From NCBI RefSeq assembly GCF_009363155.1, contig NZ_CP045302.1, forward strand, positions 199,001 through 263,000: a stretch of 64,000 nucleotides of DNA, read 5' to 3'. This document shows positions 37,071 through 50,210 of this stretch, piece by piece. The notes beneath the pieces are model-generated. The model saw nothing but the letters and a program-made list of their open reading frames with translations. It made no database searches and was not told where the DNA came from. Made by a program: the position numbers and the translations under genes. How positions within the stretch are numbered: the first letter of the stretch is position 1; every line of letters starts with the position of its first letter. This DNA is from Azotobacter salinestris (lineage in GTDB: Bacteria; Pseudomonadota; Gammaproteobacteria; Pseudomonadales; Pseudomonadaceae).

Positions 37071-38372
37071 TCAGACGCCGCCCAGGTGAGCCGGCTGCTG
37101 CGCCTGTCGGCGCTCGAGGCGCTGGTAGACGATCCCGGTCAGCAGCAGGCCGAAGCAGAGCACGGCGGACAGGAAGTACAGGCCCGAGGCCAGGTTGCCG
37201 GTGTATTCCTTGAGCGCGCCGATGGCGAACGGCCCCAGGTAGCCGCCCAGGTTGCCGAAGGAGTTGATCAGGGCGATGCCGGCCGCCGCGCTGGCGCCGC
37301 TGAAGAAGCGGCCGGGCAGGGTCCAGAACACCGCGGTGATGGAATAGAGGGTGAAGGCGACCAGCGACAGCGCAGCGAGCTGCAAAACCGGCGCGCCCAG
37401 CCAGGCGCTGAAGAACATGGCGCAGGCGCCCAGCCCGTGCAGCGCCGCCAGGTGCCCGTAGCGGTCGTTCAGGCGGTCCGAGCTGCGCGGCACGATCAAC
37501 AGGCCGAGGATGCCGAAGACATAGGGCACCGCCGAAATGAAGCCGGTGGCCAGGGTGCTGCCGCCGAACTGGTGGACGATGGTCGGCAGCCACAGGCCGA
37601 GGCCGTAGATGCTCAGGGTGACCGGCAGGAAGAACAGCGCCAGCAGCAGCACGCGCTTGTCCTTCAAGGCGTGCAGCGGGTTCTCGTGGCGGGTCTGGCC
37701 GTATTCCTGGCGATCCTTCTCCAGCTCGCCGAGCAGCCAGGCCTTCTGTTCGCCGCTGAGCCAGCCCACCTGGTCCGGGCGGTCGGGGAGGATGCGCAGG
37801 GTCGGCCAGGCCAGCAGCACCGCCGGGGCGCCGATGGCAAGGAACAGCCACTGCCAGCCGTGCAGGCCGATCAGGCCGTCGAGGCCCAGCAGCAGGCCGG
37901 ACAACGGGCCGGTGACCAGCATGGCGATCGGCTGGGAGAGGATGAACAGGCCGAGGACCTTGCCGCGATGGCGGACCGGGTACCACTGGGTGATGTAGTA
38001 GAGCACGCCGGGGAAGAAGCCGGCCTCGGCGGCGCCGAGCAGAAAGCGCATGGCGTAGAAGCCGCTCGGGCTGTCGACGAAGGCCATGCCCATGGTCATC
38101 AGGCCCCAGGTGAACAGGATGCGGGCGAACCAGCGGCGTGCGCCGAAGCGGTCGAGCATCAGGTTGCTGGGAATCTCAAAGAGGAAATAGCCGATGAAGA
38201 ACAGGCCGGCGCCCATGCCGTAGGCGGCGTCGCCGAGGCCGATGTCGGCGCCCATGTGCAGCTTGGCGAAGCCGACCGCGGAACGGTCGATGTAGGCGAT
38301 CAGGTACAGCAGGATCAGGAAGGGGATGAGTTTGACGGTGATCTGGCGGACAAGCCGCGTTTCGGGGCTCAT
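37071..38372 (-). CDS. MFS sugar-acid transporter (probable L-arabonate permease)
   Basis: 433 residues, 12 helices, ACS family (AYIDRSAVGFAKLHMGADIG; LLGAAEAGFFPGVLYYITQWYP). Closely related to the permease at 52598 (colinear, much identity). First gene of the minus-strand arabonate operon; its promoter region is shared with the divergent arabonate dehydratase. Confidence 0.9.
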   Translation of the reverse strand: MSPETRLVRQITVKLIPFLILLYLIAYIDRSAVGFAKLHMGADIGLGDAAYGMGAGLFFIGYFLFEIPSNLMLDRFGARRWFARILFTWGLMTMGMAFVDSPSGFYAMRFLLGAAEAGFFPGVLYYITQWYPVRHRGKVLGLFILSQPIAMLVTGPLSGLLLGLDGLIGLHGWQWLFLAIGAPAVLLAWPTLRILPDRPDQVGWLSGEQKAWLLGELEKDRQEYGQTRHENPLHALKDKRVLLLALFFLPVTLSIYGLGLWLPTIVHQFGGSTLATGFISAVPYVFGILGLLIVPRSSDRLNDRYGHLAALHGLGACAMFFSAWLGAPVLQLAALSLVAFTLYSITAVFWTLPGRFFSGASAAAGIALINSFGNLGGYLGPFAIGALKEYTGNLASGLYFLSAVLCFGLLLTGIVYQRLERRQAQQPAHLGGV

Positions 38373-38387
38373 GTGCTGCGGTCTCCA

Positions 38388-38398
38388 GTTGTTGTTGT
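38388..38398 (-). promoter_or_regulatory. Putative Crc/Hfq CA motif, arabonate permease leader
   Basis: Minus strand ACAACAACAAC followed by TGGAGAC, which is the ribosome binding region of the permease gene. Confidence 0.5.
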
Positions 38399-38451
38399 AA
38401 GGACCGGGTGCGGGGCGGCTGGGGGCCGCCTTCGCGATGCCAGTAGACTAT

Positions 38452-38464
38452 ATAGTAATACTAT
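38452..38464. promoter_or_regulatory. Palindromic operator 1 of arabonate divergent promoter
   Basis: ATAGTA-A-TACTAT, a perfect 13-bp palindrome in an AT-rich island. Same core (TAGTA-N-TACTA) as the site at 38527. Likely bound by the GntR/FadR protein encoded at 40425. Confidence 0.6.
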
Positions 38465-38526
38465 TTATGGAAACAACCCTTCCATTTTGGCTTTTTACGG
38501 GGTAGTTTCGTCCATGCCTGTTCTTA

Positions 38527-38539
38527 TTAGTATTACTAA
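38527..38539. promoter_or_regulatory. Palindromic operator 2 of arabonate divergent promoter
   Basis: TTAGTA-T-TACTAA, perfect palindrome 75 bp from operator 1 and 21 bp before the dehydratase start codon, so binding there should block initiation. Confidence 0.6.
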
Positions 38540-38560
38540 ATCAAACAAGAGATCCTCCCC

Positions 38561-40297
38561 ATGTCCGACAAGCGTCCCCTCCGTTCCGCCGCCTGGTTCG
38601 GCAGTACCGACAAGAATGGCTTCATGTACCGCAGCTGGATGAAGAACCAGGGCATCCCGGACCACGAGTTCCAGGGCAAGCCGATCATCGGCATCTGCAA
38701 CACCTGGTCGGAGCTGACCCCGTGCAACGCCCACTTCCGCAAGCTCGCCGAGCACGTGAAGAAGGGCGTGCTGGAGGCCGGCGGCTTCCCGGTCGAGTTC
38801 CCGGTGTTCTCCAACGGCGAATCCAACCTGCGCCCCACGGCGATGCTGACCCGCAACCTGGCGAGCATGGACGTGGAGGAGGCGATTCGCGGCAACCCGG
38901 TGGACGCGGTGGTGCTGCTCACCGGCTGCGACAAGACCACCCCGGCCCTGTTGATGGGCGCGGCCAGCTGCGACGTGCCGGCCATCGTGGTGACCGGCGG
39001 GCCGATGCTCAACGGCAAGCACAAGGGCCGCGACATCGGCGCCGGCACTGTGGTCTGGCAGATGCACGAGGCCTACAAGGCCGGGCAGATCAGCCTCGAC
39101 GAGTTCCTCTCCGCCGAGGCCGGCATGTCGCGCTCGGCCGGCACCTGCAACACCATGGGCACCGCCTCGACCATGGCCTGCATGGCCGAGGCGCTGGGCA
39201 CCTCGCTGCCGCACAACGCGGCGATTCCGGCGGTGGACGCGCGCCGCTACGTGCTGGCGCACCTCTCCGGCATGCGCATCGTCGAGATGGTCCGGGAGGA
39301 TCTGCGCCTGTCGAAGATCCTCACCAGGGAAGCCTTCGAGAACGCCATCCGGGTCAACGCGGCGATCGGCGGCTCGACCAACGCGGTGATCCACCTCAAG
39401 GCCATCGCCGGGCGCATCGGCGTGCCGCTCGAACTGGACGACTGGACGCGCATCGGCCGCGGCATGCCGACCATCGTCGACCTGCAGCCCTCTGGGCGCT
39501 TCCTGATGGAGGAGTTCTACTACGCCGGCGGCCTGCCGGCGGTGATCCGGCGGATGGACGAGGGTGGCCTGTTGCCCAACCCCGGGGCGCTGACGGTGAA
39601 CGGCAAGTCGCTGGGGGCCAACTGCGCGCAGGCGCCGATCTATGGTGAAGACGAGGTGATCCGCAGGCTGGACAACCCGCTGCGCGCCGACGGCGGCATC
39701 TGCGTGCTGCGCGGCAACCTGGCGCCCAAGGGCGCGGTGCTCAAGCCGTCCGCCGCCACCCCGGCGCTGATGCAGCACCGTGGCCGCGCGGTGGTGTTCG
39801 AGAACTTCGACGACTACAAGGCGCGCATCGCCGACCCGGCGCTGGACGTCGACGAAACCTGCATCCTGGTCATGAAGAATGCCGGGCCCAAGGGCTATCC
39901 GGGCATGGCCGAGGTGGGCAACATGGGCCTGCCGCCGAAGATCCTGGCCAAGGGCATCACCGACATGGTGCGCATCTCCGATGCGCGGATGAGTGGCACC
40001 GCCTACGGCACCGTGGTCCTGCACGTGGCGCCGGAGGCGGCCGCCGGCGGCCCGCTGGCGGCGGTGCGCGACGGCGACATGATCGAGCTGGACTGCGCCG
40101 GCGGCCGCCTGCACCTGGACATCTCCGACGAGGAACTGGCCGCGCGCCTGGCCGACCTGGTGCCGCCGGCCCCGCTGCTGTGGGACGGTGGCTACCGGCG
40201 GCTGTACATCGACCACGTGCTGCAGGCCGACGAGGGCTGCGACTTCGATTTCCTGGTCGGCTGCCGCGGCGCGGAGGTGCCGCGCCACTCGCACTGA
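38561..40297 (+). CDS. L-arabonate dehydratase (IlvD/Edd family)
   Basis: 578 residues, the usual length of sugar-acid dehydratases of this family. Fe-S cysteines are in ICNTWSELTPCN, LTGCDKTTPA and GTCNTMGTAS. The C-terminal half carries MKNAGPKGYPGMAEVGNMGLP and DARMSGTAYGTVVLHVAPEAAAGGPL. Substrate assigned by resemblance to Rhizobium L-arabinonate dehydratase and by neighbours AraD1 and KGSADH; xylonate or fuconate are alternatives. Confidence 0.88.
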   Translation: MSDKRPLRSAAWFGSTDKNGFMYRSWMKNQGIPDHEFQGKPIIGICNTWSELTPCNAHFRKLAEHVKKGVLEAGGFPVEFPVFSNGESNLRPTAMLTRNLASMDVEEAIRGNPVDAVVLLTGCDKTTPALLMGAASCDVPAIVVTGGPMLNGKHKGRDIGAGTVVWQMHEAYKAGQISLDEFLSAEAGMSRSAGTCNTMGTASTMACMAEALGTSLPHNAAIPAVDARRYVLAHLSGMRIVEMVREDLRLSKILTREAFENAIRVNAAIGGSTNAVIHLKAIAGRIGVPLELDDWTRIGRGMPTIVDLQPSGRFLMEEFYYAGGLPAVIRRMDEGGLLPNPGALTVNGKSLGANCAQAPIYGEDEVIRRLDNPLRADGGICVLRGNLAPKGAVLKPSAATPALMQHRGRAVVFENFDDYKARIADPALDVDETCILVMKNAGPKGYPGMAEVGNMGLPPKILAKGITDMVRISDARMSGTAYGTVVLHVAPEAAAGGPLAAVRDGDMIELDCAGGRLHLDISDEELAARLADLVPPAPLLWDGGYRRLYIDHVLQADEGCDFDFLVGCRGAEVPRHSH

Positions 40298-40424
40298 GGC
40301 GTCGGCGCGCGGGCCTGGCCCGCGCGCTCCCGGCGGAGCTGGCCTCCATCGGTCCGCGTCGACCTGCTGGACTGCCCGCGGTCGGTGCTACTATGCCGAG
40401 CCCCTCCGGAACCGCCATAGACCG

Positions 40425-41147
40425 ATGGATTACCGCCAGCCCAAACCCCGCAAGAGCCAGCACGCCCGCATCGTGCACGAACTCGGCCGCCTGATCGTCT
40501 CCGGCCGCCTCAAGCCCGAGGAGAAACTGCCCGCCGAGGCGCAGCTCTGCGAGGACTACGACGTCAGCCGCACGGTGCTGCGCGAGGCGACCCGGGTGCT
40601 GGTGGCCAAGGGCCTGGTCTATTCCAAGCCACGCGTCGGCAGCGTGGTGCGGCCGCGCCAGGACTGGCACCTGCTCGACCCGGACGTGCTGCATTGGCTG
40701 ATGCAGAGTACGCCGCAGAACGAGTTCTTCGACAAGCTGTCGAGCGTGCGCTGCATCATCGAGCCGGCCTCGGCCGCGCTGGCCGCGGTCAACGCCACCC
40801 CCGAGGATCTCGAGGCCATCGCCGAGGCTTATGCGCGCATGGAGGCGGCCAAGGACCCGGAAAGCTTCCTGGAGCCCGACCTGGACTTTCACAGCCGGAT
40901 CGCCGAGGCCACCCACAACGAGCTGCTGGCGCACCTGTGCAACATGTTCTCGCTGGCCCTGCGCGAGTCGATGACCCATTCCAACCGGCGGCCCAACCTT
41001 CACGAGCTGGCCCTTCCACGGCACAAGGCGATCCTCACCGCCATCCAGAACCGCGACACCCTGGGCGCGCGGCATGCCTCGCTGGTCCAACTGGAGGACG
41101 CGCGTGCCGCATTGAGCGCGGTGCTGGGGGAGGATTTCCCACTTTAA
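40425..41147 (+). CDS. GntR-family (FadR/FCD) transcriptional regulator
   Basis: 240 residues from ATG 40425 (MDYRQPKPRKSQHARIVHEL). Winged HTH with KLPAEAQLCEDYDVSRTVLREATRVLVAKGLV, then an FCD ligand domain whose metal-site pattern (DLDFHSRIAEATHN, LPRHKAILTAI) is intact. 127 nt downstream of the dehydratase. Presumed repressor of the arabonate genes. Confidence 0.9.
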   Translation: MDYRQPKPRKSQHARIVHELGRLIVSGRLKPEEKLPAEAQLCEDYDVSRTVLREATRVLVAKGLVYSKPRVGSVVRPRQDWHLLDPDVLHWLMQSTPQNEFFDKLSSVRCIIEPASAALAAVNATPEDLEAIAEAYARMEAAKDPESFLEPDLDFHSRIAEATHNELLAHLCNMFSLALRESMTHSNRRPNLHELALPRHKAILTAIQNRDTLGARHASLVQLEDARAALSAVLGEDFPL

Positions 41148-41160
41148 ATCGGAGCTAAGA

Positions 41161-41176
41161 GCCCCCCTGCGGGGGC
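41161..41176 (+). terminator. Rho-independent terminator after GntR gene
   Basis: GCCCCC-CTGC-GGGGGC hairpin 14 nt after the stop codon, followed by TTGAGGTTTTGAG. The downstream gap 41177-41476 has a 79-codon minus-strand frame (41190-41429) that I do not recognise and consider doubtful. Confidence 0.8.
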
Positions 41177-41476
41177 TTGAGGTTTTGAGTTACTGGAGGG
41201 CCAGGTCCCCCGCCGATGGAAGTTCCAGCCTGAACCAATGCCGTTGGCCAGTCAGTAGCTTCGAAGCCATGATTGCTCTGGCCTGCTGCGAGTTCTGCCT
41301 TGGAAAGTATTTTTCAGACAGAACCGCACGCGCTTGCTTCATGCACGAAAGCCCCGGGGTGAGCCAAGTATCGATGTTTAAGCAGCTCTTTACCGGTAGC
41401 AAAGAAGCAGCGAACAACTTGAATCGCATTTTATATGGACGCCATCCGCTTCTAACGGACAGCGTCCTGCGCTTCT

Positions 41477-44321
41477 TCAGCCGATCAGCTCGGTCGGCGT
41501 GCGGCCGATGACTTCCAACGGGCCGCTGGTGACGGCCGGTGCGGCAAAAAGGAAGACGTCGGCGGACAGCTGCTCACCGTAGTCGCCTTCCAAGGCGATC
41601 TCGAAACGCCGCCCCTCGGCATCCGCCTCGAAACTTTTGAGGTAGGTGTGGGTGCCCGCCTCGTTCACCCACACGGCAAGGGTGCCGCCGTGGCCATCGC
41701 CCAGGTCGGTGAAGCCGAGCGCCGACAGGTCGATACGGTCCTCGCCGGCGTCGAAGTCGAGGATCAGGTCGCTGAAGCCCTCGCTGTCGGTGCGGTAGCT
41801 GTCCTCCAGGGCCGTGAAGCGGAACAGGTCAGCACCCGTGCCACCGATCAGGCTGTCGCGCCCAAGACCGCCGTCGAGCAGGTCGTCGCCGCCGGCGCCA
41901 TGCAGACGGTCATCACCGCCGTGGCCGACGAGGATCTCGGCCACCGAGCTGCCGATCAGGCTATCGCCGGCCCCGGTGTCCTCGATAGCCAGCGGTGCGA
42001 AGAGCACATTGCCGCCATCGAGCCGGTCGGAGAGATCGCCATCCAGGACGATCTCGAAACGCCTTCCTTCGGCATCCACCTCGAAACTTTTCAGATAGGT
42101 CCGCGTGCCGGCGTCGTTGACCCGCACGGCCAGGGTGCCGTCATGGCCATCGCCCAGGCCGGTGAAACCGAGGGGGGAGAGGTCGATGCGGTCCTGGTCG
42201 GGATCGAAGTCGAAGATCCGGTCGGCGAAGCTCTTGCTGTCGGTGCGGTAGCTGTGATCGTGGCTCGAAAAGCGGAACACGTCGGCACCGCTACTTCCGG
42301 CCAGCCTGTCGCGCCCGGCGCCGCCGTCAAGCAGGTCATTGCCGCCGGCGCCATGCAGGCGATCGTCGCCTCCCTGGCCGACGAGGATCTCTGCCACCGG
42401 GCTGCCCTGCAGGTTGTCATTGTCTTCGGTGCCCTCAAGAGCGACAGGCTCGAAGATCAGATTGCCGCTGTCGAGCAGGCCGGCGAAGTTGCCCGGCAGG
42501 GTGATCTCGAAACGCCGCCCCTCGGCATCCGCTTCGAAGCTCTTGAGATAGGTAAGAGTGCCAGCACTGTTCTCCTGCACAGCCAGGGTGCCATCATGGC
42601 CGTCGCCCAGCCCGGTGAAGCCAAGCGCCGAAAGATCGATCCGATCCTGGCTGGGATTGAAGTCGATGATCCAGTCGATGAACCCTTCGCTGCTGGTACG
42701 GTGGCTATCTTCGCGGAGCGAGAAGCGGAACACATCGGCGCCCAAGCCGCCTCTCAGCATGTCGCGCCCGGCGCCGCCGTCGAGGATATCGTCTCCGCCC
42801 TCGCCACGGAGGCTGTCGTCGCCGCCCTTGCCAAGAATCAGCTCGGGCGCATTGCTGCCACTCAGCGTGTCACTGGCGTCGGTACCCTCAAGGATCGCCA
42901 TATCATCGTCCAAGGCGCCAAAACTCCTATCGAGTGTGCCGTCGGCATTCAGCCGGATCACGCTGAAGTCATAACCATGACTGTTGGCGTTATAGCTGGA
43001 TCCCGACACCAGAATCCTGCCGTCGGGCTGCACGGTCAGGCTTTGGGCCTTATCGCTGTTCCACCGGATATCGAAGGAGGCCTTGCCATCGCCACTGAAG
43101 TTGTTATCGAGCGTGCCGTCGGCATTCAGCCGGATCACGGTAAAGTCGTCGGAAGTAGTGTCGGAAATGATGGAGCCTTTGCGACTAGATCCTGCCATCA
43201 GGATCTTGCCGTCGGGTTGCACGGCCAGGCTTCGGCTTTCAACGTACCCTCCGATGGCAAAGGAGGCCTTGCCATCGCCACTGAAGCTGGTATCGAGCGT
43301 GCCGTCGGCATTGAGCCGGATCACGCTGAACTCATTATTATGGGTGCTGGTGTTCCGGCTAACTCCCGCCACCAGGATCTTGCCGTCGGACTGCAGGGTT
43401 TGGCTGTGGGCGATATCGTCGTCCCCTCCGATATCGAAGGAGGCCTTGCCATCGCCATTGAAGCTGGTATCGAGCGTGCCATCGGCATTGAGTCGGATCA
43501 CGCTGAAGTCATAATGATGACTGTTAGCGTCATAGCTGGATCCCGACACCAGAATCCTGCCGTCGGGCTGCACGGTCAGGCTTTCGCTACCACCGCTCCC
43601 GAAATCAATGGGAGCCTTGCCATCGCCACTGAAGCTGGTATCGAGCGTGCCGTCGGCGTTCAGCCGGATCACACTAAACTCCTCATTACCGAGGCTGTAG
43701 TTAGAGCTGGACACCGCCACCAGGATCTTGCTGTCGGGCTGCATGTTCAGGCTACGAGCATCATCAGAATTTGCTTCGATATCGAAGGAGGCCTTGCCGT
43801 CGCCACTGAAGCTGGTATCGAGCGTGCCGTCGGCATTCAGCCGGATAATGCTGAAGTCATAATTATCATTTTTAGTGTTATAGCTGGATCCCGCCATCAG
43901 GATCTTGCCGTCGGGCTGCACAGTCAGGCTGCTGGCCCTATCGGAGCTCCCTTCCTCGATCTCGAAGATAGCCTTGCCATCGCTGCCGAAGCTGGTATCG
44001 AGCGTGCCATCGGCATTCAGCCGGATGACGCTGAAGTCATCATCGTTAGCGTTATATTAATCCGGCAATACAATAGGGCACTTTCTGTATTTTGGTTTCT
44101 CCTTGAAAATCAAGGATATATGCCGATACTGGTATGAGCCTTATTTGTGCTTTCGTATTGCCGGATTAATAGCTAGACCCTGCCATCAGGATCCTGCCAT
44201 CGGCTTGTAGGGCTAAGTCATAGCTGAAATCGTCACCTCCTTCTATATCTACAAGCATCTTGCCGGTGGTTGTGCGAGTGGTGAGGCTCGATGCGGTATT
44301 GCTCGGTGTCGATGTTTTCAT
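41477..44321 (-). pseudogene. Secreted delta-60 repeat / RTX protein with AlgE-like R-modules, interrupted by a MITE
   Basis: The coding sequence starts at ATG 44321 (MKTSTPSNTASSLTTRTTTGK) and, after removing the 115 bp added by the MITE at 44057-44169 (with one TA copy), forms one 909-residue frame. Seven ~55-residue delta-60 repeats (core DFSVIRLNADGTLDTSFSGDGKA) make the N-terminal part, probably a beta-propeller-like fold. Three C-terminal blocks follow, each with GGDDxLxGxGGDDxLDGGAGRD calcium repeats and a DRIDLSALGFTGLGDGHDGT-YLKSFEADAEGRRFE unit, as in R-modules of Azotobacter AlgE epimerases. No signal peptide; type I secretion likely. As it stands a stop lies in the insertion, so only a fragment could be made. 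Confidence 0.8.
44057..44169. mobile_element. 113-bp MITE with 15-bp inverted ends
   Basis: Ends TTAATCCGGCAATAC and GTATTGCCGGATTAA are perfect inverted repeats; TA is duplicated at 44055-44056 and 44170-44171. No coding capacity. TA insertion fits mobilisation by an IS630-type transposase, though its ends differ from the IS630 copies here. Confidence 0.88.
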
Positions 44322-44776
44322 TCAACAATCCTTGTATAGTCGGTTGTTTTTAAGGAACGTCAGTCGAAGTTATTTGCCCTTATTCGAGGAGGAGTAGGCA
44401 ATAGTCTCCTGATAGACCAGGCCCCTTTCCAGTAGGCGCGCCATCTATTGCCAATTTTTTGCAGTCTGGGTAGGCAACAAAGCTTTAATGAGTGTGAGTG
44501 ACCAATGAAAGCCCGGGCTGTACGAGATCAATGCAATGGAGAGAAGAAACCATCCATTTTGTTGGGTGTCAGACTTGGCTATAACTTCAGCAGCCTGTCG
44601 ATAAGGGTTCACCGGAGTATTTGCAAAAAGCGTTTTTTAATTAGCTGGGTTTTCTTGGAAAACACCAAGTCTGTTTGGCTGCCTCTCTTGCAGCAGTACT
44701 CTCAAGACTGTGTTTTCCTGGCCAAGTTCCGTCTTAAAGAGGGCGGTGACAAAATCTGGGTGCAACACCTGGCCGG

Positions 44777-44854
44777 CTGCTGGCGACGCACTTCATCGAA
44801 CAGATCAATCCGTCCAAGGGTTTCATCAGCGTGCAGAGCGTGGCCACTGTCTGA
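44777..44854 (+). pseudogene. Chimeric debris: sigma-54 activator and royal-jelly-like protein fragments
   Basis: 25 codons, LLATHFIEQI then NPSKGFISVQSVATV and stop. The first part equals the fragment at 32450 (LLATHFIE), the second the royal-jelly-like family C-terminal motif. Around it, 44322-44776 and 44855-45008 contain no gene I can support. Confidence 0.5.
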
Positions 44855-45008
44855 TGTCCCGGATCGACTTCGCCGTGCATGCCGTCGGCTGGCGGAGGGA
44901 AGCCGACTCCGGCCAGTTTCTGGAAAAAGGCCTGTCGTTGCGCTGAGCGAACGCTTCGTGCCCGGATAGCGAGGCGGCGAGGCATGACAGGCCTTGCAAG
45001 AGGCGCGG

Positions 45009-45047
45009 TCAGAACAGCGAGAGCGGGTACTGGACGATCAGCCGGTT
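45009..45047 (-). pseudogene. OprD 3' tail (12 codons)
   Basis: NRLIVQYPLSLF and stop, identical in protein to the end of the porin at 59758. The bases just outside (GCAAGAGGCGCG) also match those downstream of the porin at 32813. It is fused to the broken gapN. Confidence 0.7.
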
Positions 45048-45935
45048 CGGGCAGCACGATGCCGGGGTTCTTGGCGTCCAGGCCGAGCGCGGCGCGCAGG
45101 CGGTGCGGGCGCGGGTGGAGTTTCTTCAGGTCGCTGGCGCCCTTGTTGGTGCCGATGAAGGCGAACACGTCGATCTTCCCGGTTTCCATCAGCGCGCTGA
45201 CGGTCTCGCGGCCGCGGCCGTAGATGACGTTGATCACCCCGGCCGGGAAGCTGTCGCGGAACGCCTCGAGCAGCGGGCGGATCAAGAGCACGCCGAACTT
45301 GGCCGGCTTGAACACCACGGTGTTGCCCATGATCAGCGCCGGGATCAGGGTGGTGAAGGTCTCGTTCAGCGGGTAGTTGTAGGGGCCCATGCACAGCGCC
45401 ACGCCCAGCGGCACGCGGCGGATCTGGCCGAGGGTACCCTGCTCCAGCTCGAAGCGGCTGGAGCGGCGGTCCAGCTCCTTGAGCTCGTGGATGGTGTCGA
45501 CGATGTAGTCGCAGGTGCGGTCGAACTCCTTCTCGGAGTCCTTGAGGTTTTTGCCGATCTCCCACATCAGCAGCTTGACCACCGCCTCGCGCTGCTCGCG
45601 CATGCGGGCGAGGAAGGTCTCGACGTGCTGGATTCGCTCGGCCACCGGCATGGTCGGCCACAGGCCCTGGCCGTTGTCGTAGGCCTTGACCGCGGCGTCC
45701 AGGGCGGTCAGCGCAGCGTCGGCGTCGAGCAGCGGGGTGCTGCCGAGGACGACCTGCTCATCGCCCTTGTCGGTCTTCAGGTGGATGGGGCTGCGCACGG
45801 CGGCCAGCGGGCCTTCCCAGCGGCGCAGCGCGCCGTCGACCAGGTACTCGCGCTGCTTGATGGGTGCGCCCAGGCGGTAGGGCTCGGGAAGCTCGGCGGC
45901 AGAGGGGAAAAGGTTGTGCAGACGGCTTTCGGTAC

Positions 45936-45939
<4 letters not shown>
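45048..45939 (-). pseudogene. gapN: NADP-dependent glyceraldehyde-3-phosphate dehydrogenase, truncated
   Basis: The first ~297 residues of a GapN-type aldehyde dehydrogenase (GVALCMGPYNYPLNETFTTLIPALIMGNTVVFKPAK; FIGTNKGASDLKKLHP; ALGLDAKNPGIVLP). The sequence stops before the catalytic cysteine and is joined to an OprD tail, so it cannot be active. Starts within a 4-nt overlap with tpiA. Confidence 0.85.
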
Positions 45940-48690
<2,751 letters not shown>

Positions 48691-49023
48691 CTAGGGAAGT
48701 AGTTGTTCTGTAAAAAAATCAAGTGGAACGGCTGATAAAAAGGATTTGCCGGCAATATCTGGCGCGGCGAGCCAGAAGTTCGCACACTGTTTTTGATTGG
48801 CAAGCTCAAGTCTTCGCCAAAGGCATCACAATGAACATGCGACTCGCATCCGCCAGTGGGATTGTTAAGAACTTCGCAAGTTGCTCTGGGCGCGCAGGTT
48901 CGAGCGCTCGCTCAGGAAATTCGCAATGAGCCTGAGTGTTGTATCGTCAAAGCGGAGAGTTGCAACTTTGCGAGCTGTTCCCGATGCACAAGTTCAAATG
49001 AATGAACTTGCGCATCGCACCAC

Positions 49024-50210
49024 TAGTGTGGTGAATCACAACTACTCAGGATAAGACTTGTCTACCGCGGAGCTGGCAGAGTTTTTTCGGAGGGCATGCG
49101 ATGAAAACAGGCCGCCCAGCCGTTCGGATCGAACTGACCGAACAAGAGCATGCCGAACTCACCCGCCGCCGAGCCAGGCACAAGGGGCCTGCCGATATGC
49201 AGCTGCGCGCCGAGATCATTCTGTCCTGCGCTCGAGGCGAGTCCGGCTCTTCCATTGCTCGACGGCTCGGCATTACGGCGCAAACCGTTTCGAGGTGGCG
49301 CCTTCGCTTCGCCCGTTTGGGCCTGCAAGGCCTCAATGACGAGCCGCGCTCAGGCCGCCCACGCAGCATCAGTGATGAAAAGGTCCAGGAAGTGGTCGAC
49401 CGGGTGCGGCAGACCCGGCCCGACGATGCCAGCCATTGGAGCTCGCGCCGGATGAGCAAGGCCACCCATATTTCACCGGCGAGCGTACAGCGTATCTGGC
49501 GAGCCTTCGGGCTCAAGCCTCACCTGGAGCACACCTTCAAGCTGTCCACCGATCCTGCCTTTGTCGACAAGGTGCAGGATATCGTAGGGCTCTACCTGAA
49601 TCCGCCGGATAAAGCGCTGGTACTGTGCGTCGATGAGAAAAGCCAGATCCAGGCGCTCAATCGAACACAGCCGGGGCTGCCGCTGGAGCCTGGGTATCCG
49701 GCGACCCGTACCCATGATTATCAGCGCCATGGCACGACGTCCTTGTTTGCCGCCCTGGATGTGGCCACCGGCGAGGTGATCGGACGTCTCAAGCGCCGTC
49801 ACCGCAGCGCAGAATTCCTGGAGTTTCTCAGGGCCATCGAGGAAACGGTCGAGAGCGACAAGGCCATACACCTGATCATGGATAACTATGCCGTGCACAA
49901 GACCGACAAGGTGCGTGCCTGGCTTGTCGCACACCCGCGTTATCACGTGCATTTCACCCCGACGTCTGCGTCATGGCTGAATCTGGTGGAGCGCTTTTTC
50001 TCGATGCTCACCCAGAAGTGGATAAAGCGCCAGGCCCATACCAGCGTGAAGGATCTCGAGCAGTCCATCGAGTATTACCTGGCGACCTACAACCAGAATC
50101 CAAGGCCCTTCCGCTGGCGTAAGGGAGCAGGTGAAATCCTGGCCTCTGTCGGCAGGGCTGCTCGAGCCTTGCAAAGAAATAATGAAGCGAACTTGTGATT
50201 CACCACACTA
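49024..50210 (+). mobile_element. IS630-family element C, tandem copy 1
   Basis: Starts at TA 49024 with inverted end GTGTGGTGAATCACAA, ends TTGTGATTCACCACAC-TA at 50210. Period 1185 bp; shares its right TA with copy 2. The 48695-49023 stretch before it holds no gene. Confidence 0.95.
49101..50198 (+). CDS. IS630-family transposase, copy 1
   Basis: 365 residues. N-terminal HTH ([22 protein letters not shown]) and DDE catalytic motifs [21 protein letters not shown] and [13 protein letters not shown]. Intact. Copies 2 and 3 differ at only a few bases. Confidence 0.95.
   Translation: MKTGRPAVRIELTEQEHAELTRRRARHKGPADMQLRAEIILSCARGESGSSIARRLGITAQTVSRWRLRFARLGLQGLNDEPRSGRPRSISDEKVQEVVDRVRQTRPDDASHWSSRRMSKATHISPASVQRIWRAFGLKPHLEHTFKLSTDPAFVDKVQDIVGLYLNPPDKALVLCVDEKSQIQALNRTQPGLPLEPGYPATRTHDYQRHGTTSLFAALDVATGEVIGRLKRRHRSAEFLEFLRAIEETVESDKAIHLIMDNYAVHKTDKVRAWLVAHPRYHVHFTPTSASWLNLVERFFSMLTQKWIKRQAHTSVKDLEQSIEYYLATYNQNPRPFRWRKGAGEILASVGRAARALQRNNEANL

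Noticed and set aside
37059-38642. 527-codon plus-strand frame opposite the arabonate permease
   Set aside because: Low-complexity Gln/Ala/Glu-rich translation typical of antisense frames in high-GC DNA.
41190-41429. 79-codon minus-strand frame after the GntR terminator
   Set aside because: No family recognised and no supporting context; may be the remnant of a gene but I cannot support a call.
41648-44137. Very long open frame (829 codons) on the plus strand
   Set aside because: It runs antisense to the delta-60/RTX gene; its repeats simply mirror the repeats of that gene and it has no ribosome binding site or recognisable domain.
44505-44969. 154-codon frame in the gap after the RTX gene
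   Set aside because: Crosses different debris fragments, has no domain and no clear ribosome binding site.
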